A stretch of 64,000 nucleotides of DNA from Colletotrichum lupini. Its lineage: Eukaryota; Ascomycota; Sordariomycetes; Glomerellales; Glomerellaceae. The position numbers and the translations under genes were made by a program. The notes below the pieces were generated by a model that had not been told where the DNA came from, searched no databases, and saw nothing but the letters and a program-made list of their open reading frames with translations. Where the stretch lies: positions 1,550,001 through 1,614,000 of the forward strand of contig NC_064673.1 of NCBI RefSeq assembly GCF_023278565.1, in the 5' to 3' direction. The first letter of the stretch is position 1. Each line of letters begins with the position of its first letter. Positions 1 through 10,606 of this stretch are shown piece by piece.

Positions 1-472
1 CCTTAGGTAATTATATAAAAAGCGCAAGATACTTAAGATCCGTTAGATTAATAATAAAAATAACCTCGTAGACGCTTTTATAAAAGTAGTACTAAATAAG
101 GGATTAGAGTAATTTATAAGTAGCGGAAAAGTTATTATATAAATAGAAGGATAAGTTATATAAAAAGAGTAGAGAAAAGGGGGAAAAGGAGACGACTTAG
201 TAAACGGGCCCGAGGTCGAATTATACCTCTAACCGTAGTAATTAAATCGATAAAAAAAAGAAAAAGTTAGTATTAAATTAGAAATCTAATTTAACTGCGG
301 CGTATGGCTAACTACGTAAGAGCTAATTAGGGGCCCTATTTACGATTATCGTAACTAGCCTAACTTATAGTTAGAACCTCTTTTTTATAACTACGTAGAT
401 ATTTATATAGTTTAATTAATCTCTTCGTTAACTACGGTTCGAACTAACTACCCTATAATAGGGATACTAATA
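1..472 (+). mobile_element. 3' end of a RIP-degraded Copia retrotransposon
   Basis: The 3' end of a Copia element runs in from the left edge. Positions 1-150 align with 26172-26300 of the complete copy in this window (Copia B). Reading TAG/TAA as mutated CAG/CAA gives the tail of a Copia RNase H, including the end of the NLVDAFIKVVLNKGLE-like segment. The non-coding tail with GGGCCCGAGGTCG and the LTR follow. CA and TG are nearly absent, as in every other repeat here. The element ends at 472; GTAAG (473-477) would be the right-hand target duplication, but its partner lies outside the window. Confidence 0.88.
271..472 (+). repeat. 3' LTR of the left-edge Copia copy
   Basis: This 202-base sequence is homologous to the LTRs at 19613-19817 and 26443-26647. 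All three share the block GGGGCCCTATTTACGATTATCG and end in GGATACTAATA. The expected 5' TG appears as TA (TATTAAATTAG against TGTCGGATTAG in the best-preserved copy), which fits TpG to TpA RIP changes. It lies about 170 bases from the first recognisable codon of the P450 remnant. Confidence 0.85.
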
Positions 473-640
473 GTAAGTTTATTTCATTATGAATAAGTTA
501 TGATGTATACTGACATTGCTTTCTAGGATGCCTTGGTCAACTACATAGGTATTAGAGGTGTCGACGCTTGGGGGGTACATTAGATTCTAGCAAAGATGAA
601 CCCCAGCTTGGGTTTGTTGAATTCTTTATAATCTTCTAGG

Positions 641-1855
641 AGCGTAATTCTAACCAAGGCAAAAGGTGCTTACGTTCCTGTCTTCCATGGAATGATCCAA
701 GAACACCTTCCGAAATTTCTTGGATCTCCGACAGGTGAGATCCATGGTCCTATCATACATCACTTTGCCTAATTTTCCTCCAGATTGGACACCAGTAAAA
801 CCCTATCAGCACTTCTTCGAGCTTGTGGCGATCCTGTCTGCGAGAATCATGCATAGCGATGAAGCAGCCCGAAATCCCGCATGGACCAACCTCTCAATGT
901 CATTCGTACACACTGCAATCGAATACGGCTCGGCTCTCAAGCAGTGGCCTCCTTTCCTGCGTCCGTTCGTCGCCTACTTCCTACCGGAACGCCTAGAGAA
1001 GGAGAAACAATGGGCCAAAGGGCGCGAAATTGTCGCAAATTCCATTGCCAGGAAAAGTGCCTTGGGTGGTGCACCTCTGGAGAACCCTCCCACCATGCTC
1101 GACCACCTGTCTAGCGGGGAACACGCAGATAAGGCCGGTGACCTGGACCTACAACTCTTGCTGCAGATGACTCTCGCCGTGGCGAGTATCCACACAACCT
1201 CGTCTTCCATGGTCCAAGTTTTATACGATCTTGCCGCATGCCCTGAGTACACCGAAGAGCTTCGTCAGGAGGTTGTGGAGGTTTTGGAGAGTTCTGGTGG
1301 CATCTTTACCAAGAAGTCACTTGCTGAGATGAAGAAAATTGACAGCTGGATGAAGGAGAGTTTGAGAATGAATGCACCTGATCTGAGTAAGTCGGCGTCT
1401 TCCCACCAGAATCAAGTTCGGTTTCTTACGAGTTCGAAGCTACCTTCCAGCGCATGGCCACGAAGCCTGTGACCCTAAAAGACGGGACTTACATCCCTGC
1501 CGGTACCAAGATGGAACTACCAACCAGCGCTATCAACTTTGACGCTTCCATCTACCCCGATCCGCATAAGTTCGATGGCATGCGGTCGTACCGTCAACGC
1601 CAGCAAGACGGGATGGCACACAAGCACTCATTTGTCAGCGTCACTCGTACGGAACTTGGTTGGGGTTTCGGCAGGCATGCGTGCCCGGGCAGATTCCTTT
1701 CCGATGTCGAAATTAAGCTCATGTTTGCGGAGTTCCTTCTAAACTATGAGATCAAGAACTTAGATGGACAACCCCGATCCAAGAATGTGGAATTTGGAGT
1801 GAACGTGCTCCCAGATCCGGAGCATCAGGTTTTGATTCGAGCACGGAAAGTTTGA
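641..1855 (+). pseudogene. Cytochrome P450, 5'-truncated remnant (ent-kaurene-oxidase-like fungal clade)
   Basis: A haem-thiolate monooxygenase whose first third is missing. Three exons fit one frame: 641-734, 784-1386 and 1440-1855, with introns of 49 and 53 bases (GTGAGA..CAG and GTAAGT..AAG). Visible motifs are an I-helix region with VASIHTTSS in place of the usual AGxDT, the K-helix ExxR (KESLR), a PERF-like segment near YPDPHKFDGMR, and the haem loop WGFGRHACPGRF with its Cys ligand. The HACPGR form and HTT I-helix are typical of the fungal clade containing ent-kaurene oxidase. The N-terminal anchor and roughly the first 100-150 residues cannot be found. Upstream, at 478-640, there is only unique sequence with splice-like signals, then a Copia LTR. 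I infer the gene was cut by the transposon insertion and is non-functional. It neighbours a regulator, a dioxygenase and a transporter. Confidence 0.85.
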
Positions 1856-2139
1856 GATCATCAGGGTGCTTTCTAAGAATACGACCTGAGCTTATCTGCA
1901 CCGACATCATCGGCAGCTTTTCGACTTTCATCTGTATTAGAGCCCGGCATGGAAATCATAATTTGTAGAGTAGCGTAATAGAATTAGCGTTGGGAGATCC
2001 CATATCACAGGAAATGTCTTCCAATTTCAAGCTCAGGAAGATTGAACTTCGGGTTGTAACCGCTTGTTTGTGGCAGATTCTACATGCCTCTTAACTAGTG
2101 GGTTTCTCAACAGACTCTTGAGTTGGAAGGATCGTGCTG

Positions 2140-4566
2140 CTACTGAGAGGCTTGCAGATGTTGTCTGAAGAATTTCTCCTGTCGCCGCAGAGCATACTTG
2201 GTCCTGCCTGAACAATGATAAGCTCCAGGCATGTAGAGTAACTCAAAGTCCTTGTCTGCATCATTCAAAGCATTCACCAACTGCAGAGTCGACGCGGGAT
2301 CAACGTTGTCGTCCATCTCTGCAACGATTAGTAACAGCGCTCCCGTCAATTTGCTAGCATGGACCACATTCGATGAATCCTCGTATGCCTTGTCGATTGG
2401 ATAACCCATCCACTGCTCGCTCCACCATATCTTGTCCATTCTGTTATCGTGGCATCCACAATCGGCGACGGCTGCTTTGTAAAAATCGCCATGAAACAGA
2501 AGTGCCCCCACGGCATTCTGTCCGCCTGCCGATCCCCCAAAGATCCCAACTCTGTTCGTGTCCATCCACGGCCGAGTCTCTGCTGCAGCTTTGATCCAGG
2601 CTATGCGGTCAGGGAACCCGGCATCCTTGAGATTTTTCCAACTAACGTCTTGGAACTTTTTTGATCGCCAATTCGTCCCCATGCCATCAATTTGAACGAC
2701 AATATACCCCTGTTCTGCCCACTGTCGGCGCGAACGCAGGGCACTGAATTCCTTTGGTACGTGAAACCCATGCGGGCCTGCGTAGACAGATTCTAGAATG
2801 GGGTACTTTTTCTTGGGATCAAAATCTGGAGGGCGAACAATTATACCGTAGATAGACTCTTCGCCGTCCCGCCCAGGGCAGTTAAATCTTTCAGGTACTA
2901 CCCAGCCGTCTGATTCTAAACGATGAGAATCCCCTTCGTCACCTTCGAGATGTACGACCAGCTCTCCATTTTCCATCTTTCTCAGAGTGGTGCGTGGGGG
3001 CGAATCCACCCGCGACCATGTGTCGAAAAAGTATCCTTGCCCCGGAGAGATTGTCCAGTGGTGTGTGCCATCTCCATCGGTCAGCACTTTGAATCCCGTC
3101 CCATCGAAGTTGACGCGAGCCAAGTGCGTATAGTACGGATCTTGATCAGGGACTACTCCGCAAGCTGAGAACCAAACCACTCTCGCTTCCTCGTCGAAAC
3201 GAACGAAATCTTTCACATTCCATTTTCCTGTTGTCATCTGACTTTTCAACTTCCCTGATTGGAGATCGAAAAGGTAAAGGTGGTTGAAGCCGTCTCGTTC
3301 GCTAGCCCAAATGAGTTCATCGGTATCTTTTATCAAACGTCGATTGAGCTTCGTGGAGTAGTCAATGAATGTATCACTGCTCTCTTCAACTAGAGCCCTA
3401 ACAAAGCCGTCTGAGTTGATTCCTATGACACGTAGACGTTGATGGCCACGCTCGTTGTATATGAAGCGATATTCCGAAGAATCACGGCTCCATCCTATGT
3501 TCCGAAGTTCGTAGGGGGTCTGAAACAAAGCAGCGTCTGTGACGACCTCTTTCTTCGTTTCTAGGTCAAACAAACGAGGACGATCAACTCTGACGCGATC
3601 TCCAGCCTTCAGGTACCGGATGCTTTTAGGCTTCGGCTCAAGCTGATCTTTCGGAACAGAGTCGCGAAGGTGCACTTTGTGCTCTTCCTCAGGGACGAAT
3701 TGCCAGGCGACACAAAACTTCTTGTCTGAAGATATCCAGATGTTTGAATCATCATACTGATTGTCTTCGGCGCCGTTGTCTGAAAGACGAACCTCTTCCT
3801 TGTCTGCATTCCGGCACCAAAGGTCAAAACCTCGCACAAAGAGGTGGGGCGAGCCCTTCTCGCTCAAGTCTGACTTTGGGCTTGTTTCCTCGCCATCTCT
3901 CTTTTTAACACCGTCTTCTGAGTCCCGAGGACCGAGCTCATCCATCGTGTTTTCATCAATGATCACAGAGGAGACAATCTCTTCGGGTGTGGCGTAGATT
4001 GCCTTAACAGTCTCCGACTCATCGACAAATTTCCAGACATGGCCGGCATAAGTTCTTTGAGTGTTGCTTAACCCACTTCCAATCCCTCCATAAAGCACTG
4101 GCTTGCCTTCCCAGTCTATCCAGTACTTCTTCAAGTCTGCCTTGCTGTTGTTGACAAAAGTGATAGTGACGGAGTGGTTCGAGTGCACAGATGCACGTTC
4201 TTTGGAGATGAATGGCGTCGTAGGCAGATTGAGCGCACCTTCCCATTCACTGAGTTTTGCTTCAGTGTCAAAACGCCATTTCTTTCCCTCATAGAGAAAT
4301 CGGACGGAGGATGACTCGGCTTCAAGGTCGATCCATGTGAAGGGCAGCTTGAAAGCGTCAATTTCTCCATCTTTTTGGTCGGTTCCCTCTTGAAGCGCCT
4401 TTGCTAGCTTGTCATGGTCAAAAGCTGGACGTCGCTGCTTCTCTATGGCGTCAACATATATGAAGACGAATTTACCGGCTGGGAGGTTCTGGCGATACCA
4501 GAAGGTGTTACCCTCGGACACCCAGTGTGGGGAGACTCTGGCTTGTTGGATGTAGTCATCTTCCAT
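2140..4566 (-). CDS. S9-family prolyl oligopeptidase / dipeptidyl-peptidase IV-like serine peptidase
   Basis: An intron-less gene of about 808 residues that hydrolyses peptides, probably cutting after proline or alanine. The N-terminal two thirds is a DPPIV-type beta-propeller (WSRDSSEYRFIYNERG, SERDGFNHLYLFD repeats). The C-terminal third is an alpha/beta hydrolase. The triad is visible: nucleophile Ser in GIFGGSAGGQN, Asp in VAEMDDNVDP and His in MPGAYHC. No signal peptide or membrane segment is seen, so it is probably cytosolic. An in-frame ATG lies further upstream at 4662, but I prefer the one at 4566 (MEDDYIQQARVSP), because the preceding 32 residues look unlike a conserved N-terminus. 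Divergent from the Zn2Cys6 regulator. Which S9 subfamily it belongs to cannot be settled by eye. Confidence 0.93.
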   Translation of the reverse strand: MEDDYIQQARVSPHWVSEGNTFWYRQNLPAGKFVFIYVDAIEKQRRPAFDHDKLAKALQEGTDQKDGEIDAFKLPFTWIDLEAESSSVRFLYEGKKWRFDTEAKLSEWEGALNLPTTPFISKERASVHSNHSVTITFVNNSKADLKKYWIDWEGKPVLYGGIGSGLSNTQRTYAGHVWKFVDESETVKAIYATPEEIVSSVIIDENTMDELGPRDSEDGVKKRDGEETSPKSDLSEKGSPHLFVRGFDLWCRNADKEEVRLSDNGAEDNQYDDSNIWISSDKKFCVAWQFVPEEEHKVHLRDSVPKDQLEPKPKSIRYLKAGDRVRVDRPRLFDLETKKEVVTDAALFQTPYELRNIGWSRDSSEYRFIYNERGHQRLRVIGINSDGFVRALVEESSDTFIDYSTKLNRRLIKDTDELIWASERDGFNHLYLFDLQSGKLKSQMTTGKWNVKDFVRFDEEARVVWFSACGVVPDQDPYYTHLARVNFDGTGFKVLTDGDGTHHWTISPGQGYFFDTWSRVDSPPRTTLRKMENGELVVHLEGDEGDSHRLESDGWVVPERFNCPGRDGEESIYGIIVRPPDFDPKKKYPILESVYAGPHGFHVPKEFSALRSRRQWAEQGYIVVQIDGMGTNWRSKKFQDVSWKNLKDAGFPDRIAWIKAAAETRPWMDTNRVGIFGGSAGGQNAVGALLFHGDFYKAAVADCGCHDNRMDKIWWSEQWMGYPIDKAYEDSSNVVHASKLTGALLLIVAEMDDNVDPASTLQLVNALNDADKDFELLYMPGAYHCSGRTKYALRRQEKFFRQHLQASQ

Positions 4567-5329
4567 GGCGATTCGCTCGCTGAAACAAAGCTTGGATGAA
4601 CGTAGATAGCAGGATATCGAACACTCGTCTGTTGAAAGAGGAGAATAAGGAGGGGTCGGCACAGCTCAGAAGGAGGCTGAGAAATGCAAGACTTTAGGCA
4701 GCACTAAGTGACCATTGGTACAGTTGGCAACTGCGCGAGGTAAGGTAGCTGCAGGCGACAAGACGCGGTGCCAGCTTACGCCGCAATTGATCAGCTCTTT
4801 TTGAGTCAGCATGGCAAGCATGGATACAACGCCTATTATTACTCTTATAGATAAAATAGTGAGGGGTAGAAAAACTTGGACCGACGGGATAAACGAACGA
4901 TTGGAACAATGTTACCACGGAGTAAGAGACACTGTAGTAATTCTTTGGTAATTCAATCCTCCTCTTCGGTGGCCAGTCAACATGACTCGCCTCGAACGCT
5001 ATGTGCTCACAAATGCCATGGTAGAGCGCGTGCTTATTTGGCAGGACGTCTCAGTTGCTTCTCGGAATCCTAGATCATCATGAATATGTACTGTTCGTTG
5101 AATTGTTCTTAGGGTGTTGTTTTAGCGTACAAGCCTCGCAACTCAAAGCATCGGACGCCCTTCCGTTGATCAATCGGCACGTGGCCAGAGACCAGACGAG
5201 GTCGAGGGACAGGACCCCCGCAATTAGTTGATAAATCCTATTCAACCGCGGGCTAGCTCCACTGAGCATTGCACACTCATTCGCATACAATTCATATCAC
5301 GATTATCGGAGCCATGGGATTTCGGCAGC
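4567..5329. promoter_or_regulatory. Divergent intergenic region between peptidase and regulator
   Basis: 763 bases between the start codons of the S9 peptidase (minus) and the Zn2Cys6 regulator (plus), so it must carry both promoters. I see no convincing gene in it. An AT-rich stretch near 4830-4860 (TATTATTACTCTTATAGATAAAATAG) could serve as a core promoter element for the peptidase. That is only a composition-based guess. Confidence 0.5.
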
Positions 5330-6927
5330 ATGTTGAAGGGGAAAGTTCAAAGAGGTGCTGCTGAGTCTACTGTGGAAGTGCCCCCAAAGCAACTCAAGGG
5401 TGCGTCAATTGCTCGTCCCCTCCTTCGGCCGATCGCCAATGCCGTGTGCTGATTAGCCCCCCAGGCTGCGCCAACTGTGAGCGTCGTCGAATTCGCTGCG
5501 ATCGACGGCGACCCCATTGCGCCAAGTGTGACAAGAAAGGACTTCCATGTCCTGGCTATGACCGCCGACTTCGATGGGTGGAAGGGGTTGCCGCAAGGGG
5601 ACACCTGCGGGGCCGAACCGTCCCAACGAGGCCGTCTTCTGAAGATAAGGCCGCATTTCGAGAAGAGGACTCGAAAGACATCTTCACTGAAAGATCCCAG
5701 CTAGACAAAAGAAAAGACTTCATGAGTTCGGTTGTCGTTCTGAATGCGCCAATCGCTCAAGCAACTCGACCTTGCAAGTATCCCGACTCCCTGACAAGCG
5801 TGTTCATGGACTATTATAGACTGAACTTAGCCGGTCTGATGGTATGGATGGACTCAGACGAAAACCATTACCGAACACAGGTTGTTCCTCTAGCCGCGAA
5901 TCAACCAGCAGTCGGCTTCGCCATCATGGCGTTCGCGGCTCAACACGGCGCCATGACGGTGCCTGATGAGTCCGTTGCTGAGAATGCTCGCGATAGGTGC
6001 TTACGTCTAATCCAAACCCGCGCCCAAGATATGACGGCACGGCTTATTAAGGGTGATGACTTGAACGACCATGGCGACGTGGTTGATGCAGAATGGATGC
6101 TGGCTTCGATTCTCATCATGTGCAACTACGAGAATGCCCGTCGCCGCCTCCAAATCGCCGATGATCACAGACGTGCCGCAAGGACGATTGTCAACCTTTT
6201 CAAATGCCAGAGCTCAATCAACAACCGAGATCTGTTTGCGTTCTTGCGAAATCAACTAGCTATAGATGATGTACTGGCAGCTACGACATCGTGTGACCTG
6301 CCCCTCATACGCAACGCCGTCACACCAGCACCTGGCTCAGAGCATCTCCTGTTTTCGAGGTATCTGACTTTCTTGCACCGCATCACGCTCGTTTCGGCAG
6401 ATGCTGTTGATTCTCATCCTTCAATATCGCACTTACGCAGCGGCCTCACGATGCCTCTCATCCAATCCGAGTTTGAGCAGGCAAGAGGCGCCACGTTGAT
6501 GGCGGCCGGACGACTCGGACTGGCAGGATCAAGCATGTCTCTTGACTTCATACGCTTAGTCGAGGTTTATCATAACGCGGGGCTACTTTACTCGTTAAGG
6601 TGCCTCGATTACGCCACCGAGCACGCCTCGGAGCGCATTGTGGCCGTTGCCAGTCTGTTCGACCAACTGACTGGACTCAAGGACCTAGCTGCCTTCGTTC
6701 AGAATCTAGCCTGGCCGACGTTCATTGCCGGTACCGAATGTCATGGAGATCGGCATCGACAAGAAATCATTGCGGGTTTGCTCATGGAAATTCATGAGGG
6801 CACGCGTTTCAGTTATTACTTGGACGCGGTGAACTTTCTCAAGGAGTTTTGGGCGGGAGAAGATAACGACTGGCGTCCTCTCGCTCGTATGAGAGAAGCC
6901 ATAGGGCAGCGAGTCCTTGTGGTATGA
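5330..6927 (+). CDS. Zn2Cys6 (Gal4-type) transcription factor
   Basis: A nuclear DNA-binding regulator of about 510 residues, in two exons (5330-5399, 5465-6927). The ATG at 5330 starts MLKGKVQRGAAES. Splicing the GTGCGT..CCCAG intron joins LKG to CANCERRRIRC in frame and rebuilds the normal lead-in to a zinc cluster. The binuclear cluster is complete: CANCERRRIRCDRRRPHCAK then CDKKGLPC, six cysteines with the usual spacing. The long C-terminal part (FMDYYRLNLAGLM, AANQPAVGFAIMAFAAQHGA) resembles the fungal-specific domain Fungal_trans_2. Its position between a P450 remnant and a dioxygenase/transporter pair suggests a pathway-specific regulator of that group, but this is inference from position only. 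The 3' end converges on the dioxygenase gene, 68 bases apart. Confidence 0.9.
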
Positions 6928-6995
6928 GCAACATCAACGTCCTTTGAACAAGGGCGGAAACTTCATTCTGCCCTACCAACTGAGACTGGAGACTA

Positions 6996-7969
6996 CTAGA
7001 AATCGACTGTCTCTTCGTCCTCCACACCGAAGAGCACTCGCATCGGGTCCTGATACTTCATGAAACCAACACCCGGCTCGCATAAACCATATCCCAGAAG
7101 ACGTTGTGCCTGCGGCTTCATCTTCTTCACTCGCTCAAACGGCACCATGAGGAACTGGTTCTCTGCAGGACGCAGTGTCGGCTGACACAGGAAGATGCCG
7201 ACAGTCTCCCGGTATTCATCCCTATCGATGAGAATTTAGCAAAGAATACCTACTTGCTATACGCCGGCATGGTACAGATTCCCGAGGAAAATCAAGGCGT
7301 CGCCGGGCTCAAGTTCAGCTGGAATGGTCTCCTCGTCGAGCGGACGACGTTCGGGACCCCACAGGTGTGAACCCGGAATCACGACAGTCGCGCCGTTCGC
7401 TGCCGTTGTTTTCGTCAAGGCGGTGACGCAACCGATCAGGACGGGCATCTGCTTGTCATGGGGATGATAATCACTGCAAGCCTCAGGTCAGAGAATCTCC
7501 GCTTCGACATAAAGACGGACGCTCACTTGTCATCACGGTGTAGCACTTGTTGCTTCCCTCCCGGATTCACCCGGAATCCCACTGTCGATGAGATGATGGG
7601 CTTCCCGCTGACAGTCTTCTGTTTGTCGCCCCTCCAGAAGGTGAACGATGAAGAGACCATAGCATTCGCGACATCAGTATACAAGCGGTTGCACGCGAGC
7701 TCCACACAGGCGTCTGAGATACCCAGTAAACCGGATGCTCTCTGCGTCGTTGCTGGGAAGAAGCCGTACTTGTCTGGGATGTCTTCGTCAAAGTACGGCT
7801 TCAGGTCTCGCTTGATCTCTGCGGTGAGATGGAGATCGATTAACTTCTCCAATATCACGCCGCCATCACGGTTGATGATCTCGACGAGCTTCTCTGTTGT
7901 GGTTGATGGATCCGTTGCAACGCATCGGGTAATGGATGGGCGGGAAGTAGCTCCCTCGGGATTCGCCAT
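6996..7969 (-). CDS. Phytanoyl-CoA dioxygenase (PhyH)-family Fe(II)/2-oxoglutarate oxygenase, possibly damaged
   Basis: A non-haem iron oxygenase of the PhyH family, of the sort that hydroxylates or desaturates secondary metabolites. Exon 1 is 7527-7969 and begins MANPEGATSRPS. A 53-base intron (7474-7526, GTGAGC..GCAG) joins it in frame to exon 2, giving HRDDNDYHPHD, which contains the HxD iron ligands. Exon 2 continues through NGATVVIPGSHLWGP and GDALIFLGNLYHAG with the distal His. Exon 3 (6996-7221) encodes DEYRETVGIFLCQPTLRP and ends FGVEDEETVDF. The exon 2/3 junction is a problem. The donor right after YHAG gives a 41-base intron in the wrong phase. The only canonical donor in phase (7281) removes YHAG and its His ligand. 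A one-base indel may have broken the gene. Family assignment is firm; activity is doubtful. Confidence 0.8.
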
Positions 7970-8739
7970 AATTCAATATTCTTTATTCGTTCTTGCACCA
8001 GGCGCTGCTTCTTGCGACCCCATTCCTCTTAGAAAGCGGTCACCCTACTTTATATCCGCCGTCGTTCTAGTCCATCTTGCTAACACCTGCTCTTCCCCTG
8101 CTCGTGTCGGGATCAAATATTACGTCTCAGTCGTCATCTCTCTAGGTATTGCCTGTATTCAGTCTGGCTTATCAGGAAACAAGTCCTAAAGTATGCGGAA
8201 CACCACATCGCATTGAACACGCCGATAGCAATTGAGCTCGTCTCAGAGAAGAGCATTTCGGAGCTGGCCACAATAGCCAGGAACCCTGCACTGTCAAGTT
8301 TCTCAAAATAATGCCCTAATTCGGTTAGTGCCCTTGCGCGATGATAAGGTTGCGGAGTCAGACTGGTTGATGGGTCTAGATAGATGAGACGGAAGAAACT
8401 CGGCATGAATCAGGTCGCTCAGATCCGGTACCGGCTTGTAGTTACAAAGTTGGTTGAAGAATTCCTTGTGATCCGAGGACTGTTGATTTATCGCGTGGTC
8501 ACTAGTACAATCCAATAGGAAGACCGGTATCCGCCATTTGTAAAGTCAATTCACATCGTCAAAGGCATTTGCGTGGGACTTTTGCTCGCGAGATTACTCT
8601 ATTAATTCTTGATCGATCTACTTCCCGAAATTCTAGCGACCATAGAAAGCAAAAGGAAACAAGAAACGAGGCCATGCTATGCCATCATCATCAAAAGCCA
8701 CGCTGCACTCAAAAGGACCAGATTTCGTCCCGAACCCCC
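7970..8739. other. Intergenic region between dioxygenase and transporter
   Basis: 770 bases holding the promoter of the minus-strand PhyH gene and the 3' region of the minus-strand transporter. Several short open frames on both strands lack any recognisable motif or splice partner, and I do not support a gene here. Confidence 0.5.
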
Positions 8740-10606
8740 TTAGTCAGACGAGACCGCAAACTTGCTCAGCGCCCTAAGTCTACCGCCGTAGAAGTAAAGC
8801 AGCCAGATTCCAAGGATACCAATTGTGCTAAGTCCACCCAACAAACTCGTTCCGCGGGCGACACCCAAGTCCTGGTACATGGGGCGGGCGAACAAGATGC
8901 TAGCAAAGGCGAAGGCGGAGCGGAAGAAGTCGTTACCGGCAAAGAGACTGGCGGCGTACTGGGGGTAGGACAGTGGGACGTACACAAAGATGCACTGCAT
9001 CACGACGAAGACGGTGGCGCCGTAGATAGTGATGCCAATAGTGGGTGCGATCCAGTGGATGGCCGGGGATGCGGTCCATGCGAAGATGAAGAGGCCGATG
9101 GTGGGGCCGAAGGAGGCGGGGAGAGCGGGTACGAGACGGTTCTCCTGGATTGGGAAGCCGAACTTCTTGATACGGGGCACCATGTAAAAGGCAAGGTAGG
9201 AGACGTAGACGGCGATGCCGAGAAGGCAGGCGACGAGGATGCAGAGGAAGACGAGGCCGATTTCGCCAATGGACATGCCGTAGTAGACTGGGTACACGAG
9301 GGGGAACACCTCGAAGAAGGAATAGTAGATGCCGTAGATGATGGCGGTGTAGACCTGGACGAAGAGGATGGCCGGGTCCTTGATTGTGATCTCGAGGGGC
9401 TTGATGAGGGCGTCAATGACGACGGCCGAGGTCTTCAGGTTGCGCTGGTCGATTTCGGACTGAGACATGAAGCGATCGTTGCCCGTCAGCTTGCGGAGAC
9501 GCTGAGCGCGGCGGAGGAGGATGTTGGGCGTCGAGGTCTCGGGGAGGAAGAAGAACATGACGAGGAAAACTGGGGCGGCGGCCCAAAGAATTTCCCAGAG
9601 AGACCAGCGCCAGCCCATGGCGGGGACGGAAAAGCCTGACAAGAGGGGCCCAAGAGCTGGACCGCAGTATGCTGCAGGCACCTATCGGAAGAGTCAGTAT
9701 GATGGTATCGTATGATGGGTGTCAAAGTTGAGAATCACTTACCCAAGCAATGAGGGCGTAGGGAAGGTTGAGAAGGCTGTACATGTCTCCCAGAGACGCA
9801 GCGCCTGATGCCAGACACGGCGAGCCGAAGAGACCCTGCAGGAATCGGAGAACCATCAACCCGGGGAAGTTGCTAGCCAAAGGGGCGGGAATCGACACGA
9901 TCACGAAGAGGAACATGGTGACGATGTAAATCGGGTTACGGCCAATGCGGGGGATCTCAGAGAGCGGCGAGAAGAGCAGAGGGCCGATACCATAGCCCAA
10001 GACAAAGAGCGCCAGACCCAAGGAAACCTCAGTCATGTCGACGCCGAACTCGTGAATGACGCCCTCTATGGAGGGCGTGTAAATCGCTGAAGACATGTAG
10101 ACGACAAAGGTATAGATACAGATAATGGCAGCGATGAGTCCGCGCTTCGCATTGGACCAGTTTTGCGGGTTCTCAGCATCGTCGCTAAAGTACCAGTCCA
10201 CCAAGATGGCACCATCTTTGGTCTTTCTCGGTGCGATGGGGATGCTCTTGGTCTTTTGGATCTCGTGGATCTCGTCGACCTCGAGCCGGTCCGCAGTGTA
10301 TGGGATCGTCTCCTCCCGGCTCCGAGTCCGCTGGAGCGAGGTGCCGTACGGCGAGGCGTCTTCGACTTCTTTCTGTGAAAACTTATTTTCTTCATCGGCG
10401 GCGTGGGTCGATTCGGAGGATCGGGGCGATGCGCCGGCGTCGGCTGGGGTTGCATCTGCCGGGCTGGACTTTTCAGAATTGAGGACGTCAAGCCATTGTT
10501 GCGGGAGTTGGAAGCCAGTCTTCTCTTCCGGGTATTGGAGGAACTTGTTCCGTGTGATGAAGCGGATGATTTGGCCCACAGGGGCATCTCGAATTAACTG
10601 CGCCAT
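8740..10606 (-). CDS. Major facilitator superfamily transporter, DHA1 drug:H+ antiporter type
   Basis: A plasma-membrane 12-helix transporter of about 601 residues that probably exports small molecules. Exons 9743-10606 and 9681-8740 join through a 61-base intron (GTAAGT..GATAG), giving PYALIAW|VPAAYCGPALGP. A long hydrophilic N-terminus of about 150 residues precedes the helices. Landmarks are NPQNWSNAKR before helix 1, FVVYMSSAIYTPSIEGV in helix 1, the loop SEIPRIGRNPIYI, the motif-C-like GPALGPLLSGF, WRWSLWEILW and FFFLPETSTPNIL. These are characteristic of the DHA1 fluconazole/benomyl-resistance and polyamine-exporter group. It lies on the same strand as the PhyH gene and close to the P450 and Zn2Cys6 genes, so efflux of a pathway product is plausible. 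The substrate cannot be read from the sequence. Confidence 0.93.

Noticed and set aside
7458..8189. 243-codon open frame on the plus strand
   Set aside because: It lies opposite PhyH exon 1 and its promoter; no domain is seen and the minus-strand reading is the conserved one.
8569..9639. Long 356-codon open frame on the plus strand
   Set aside because: It is antisense to the DHA1 transporter exon and consists of low-complexity Glu/Asp/Gly-rich translation typical of a shadow frame.
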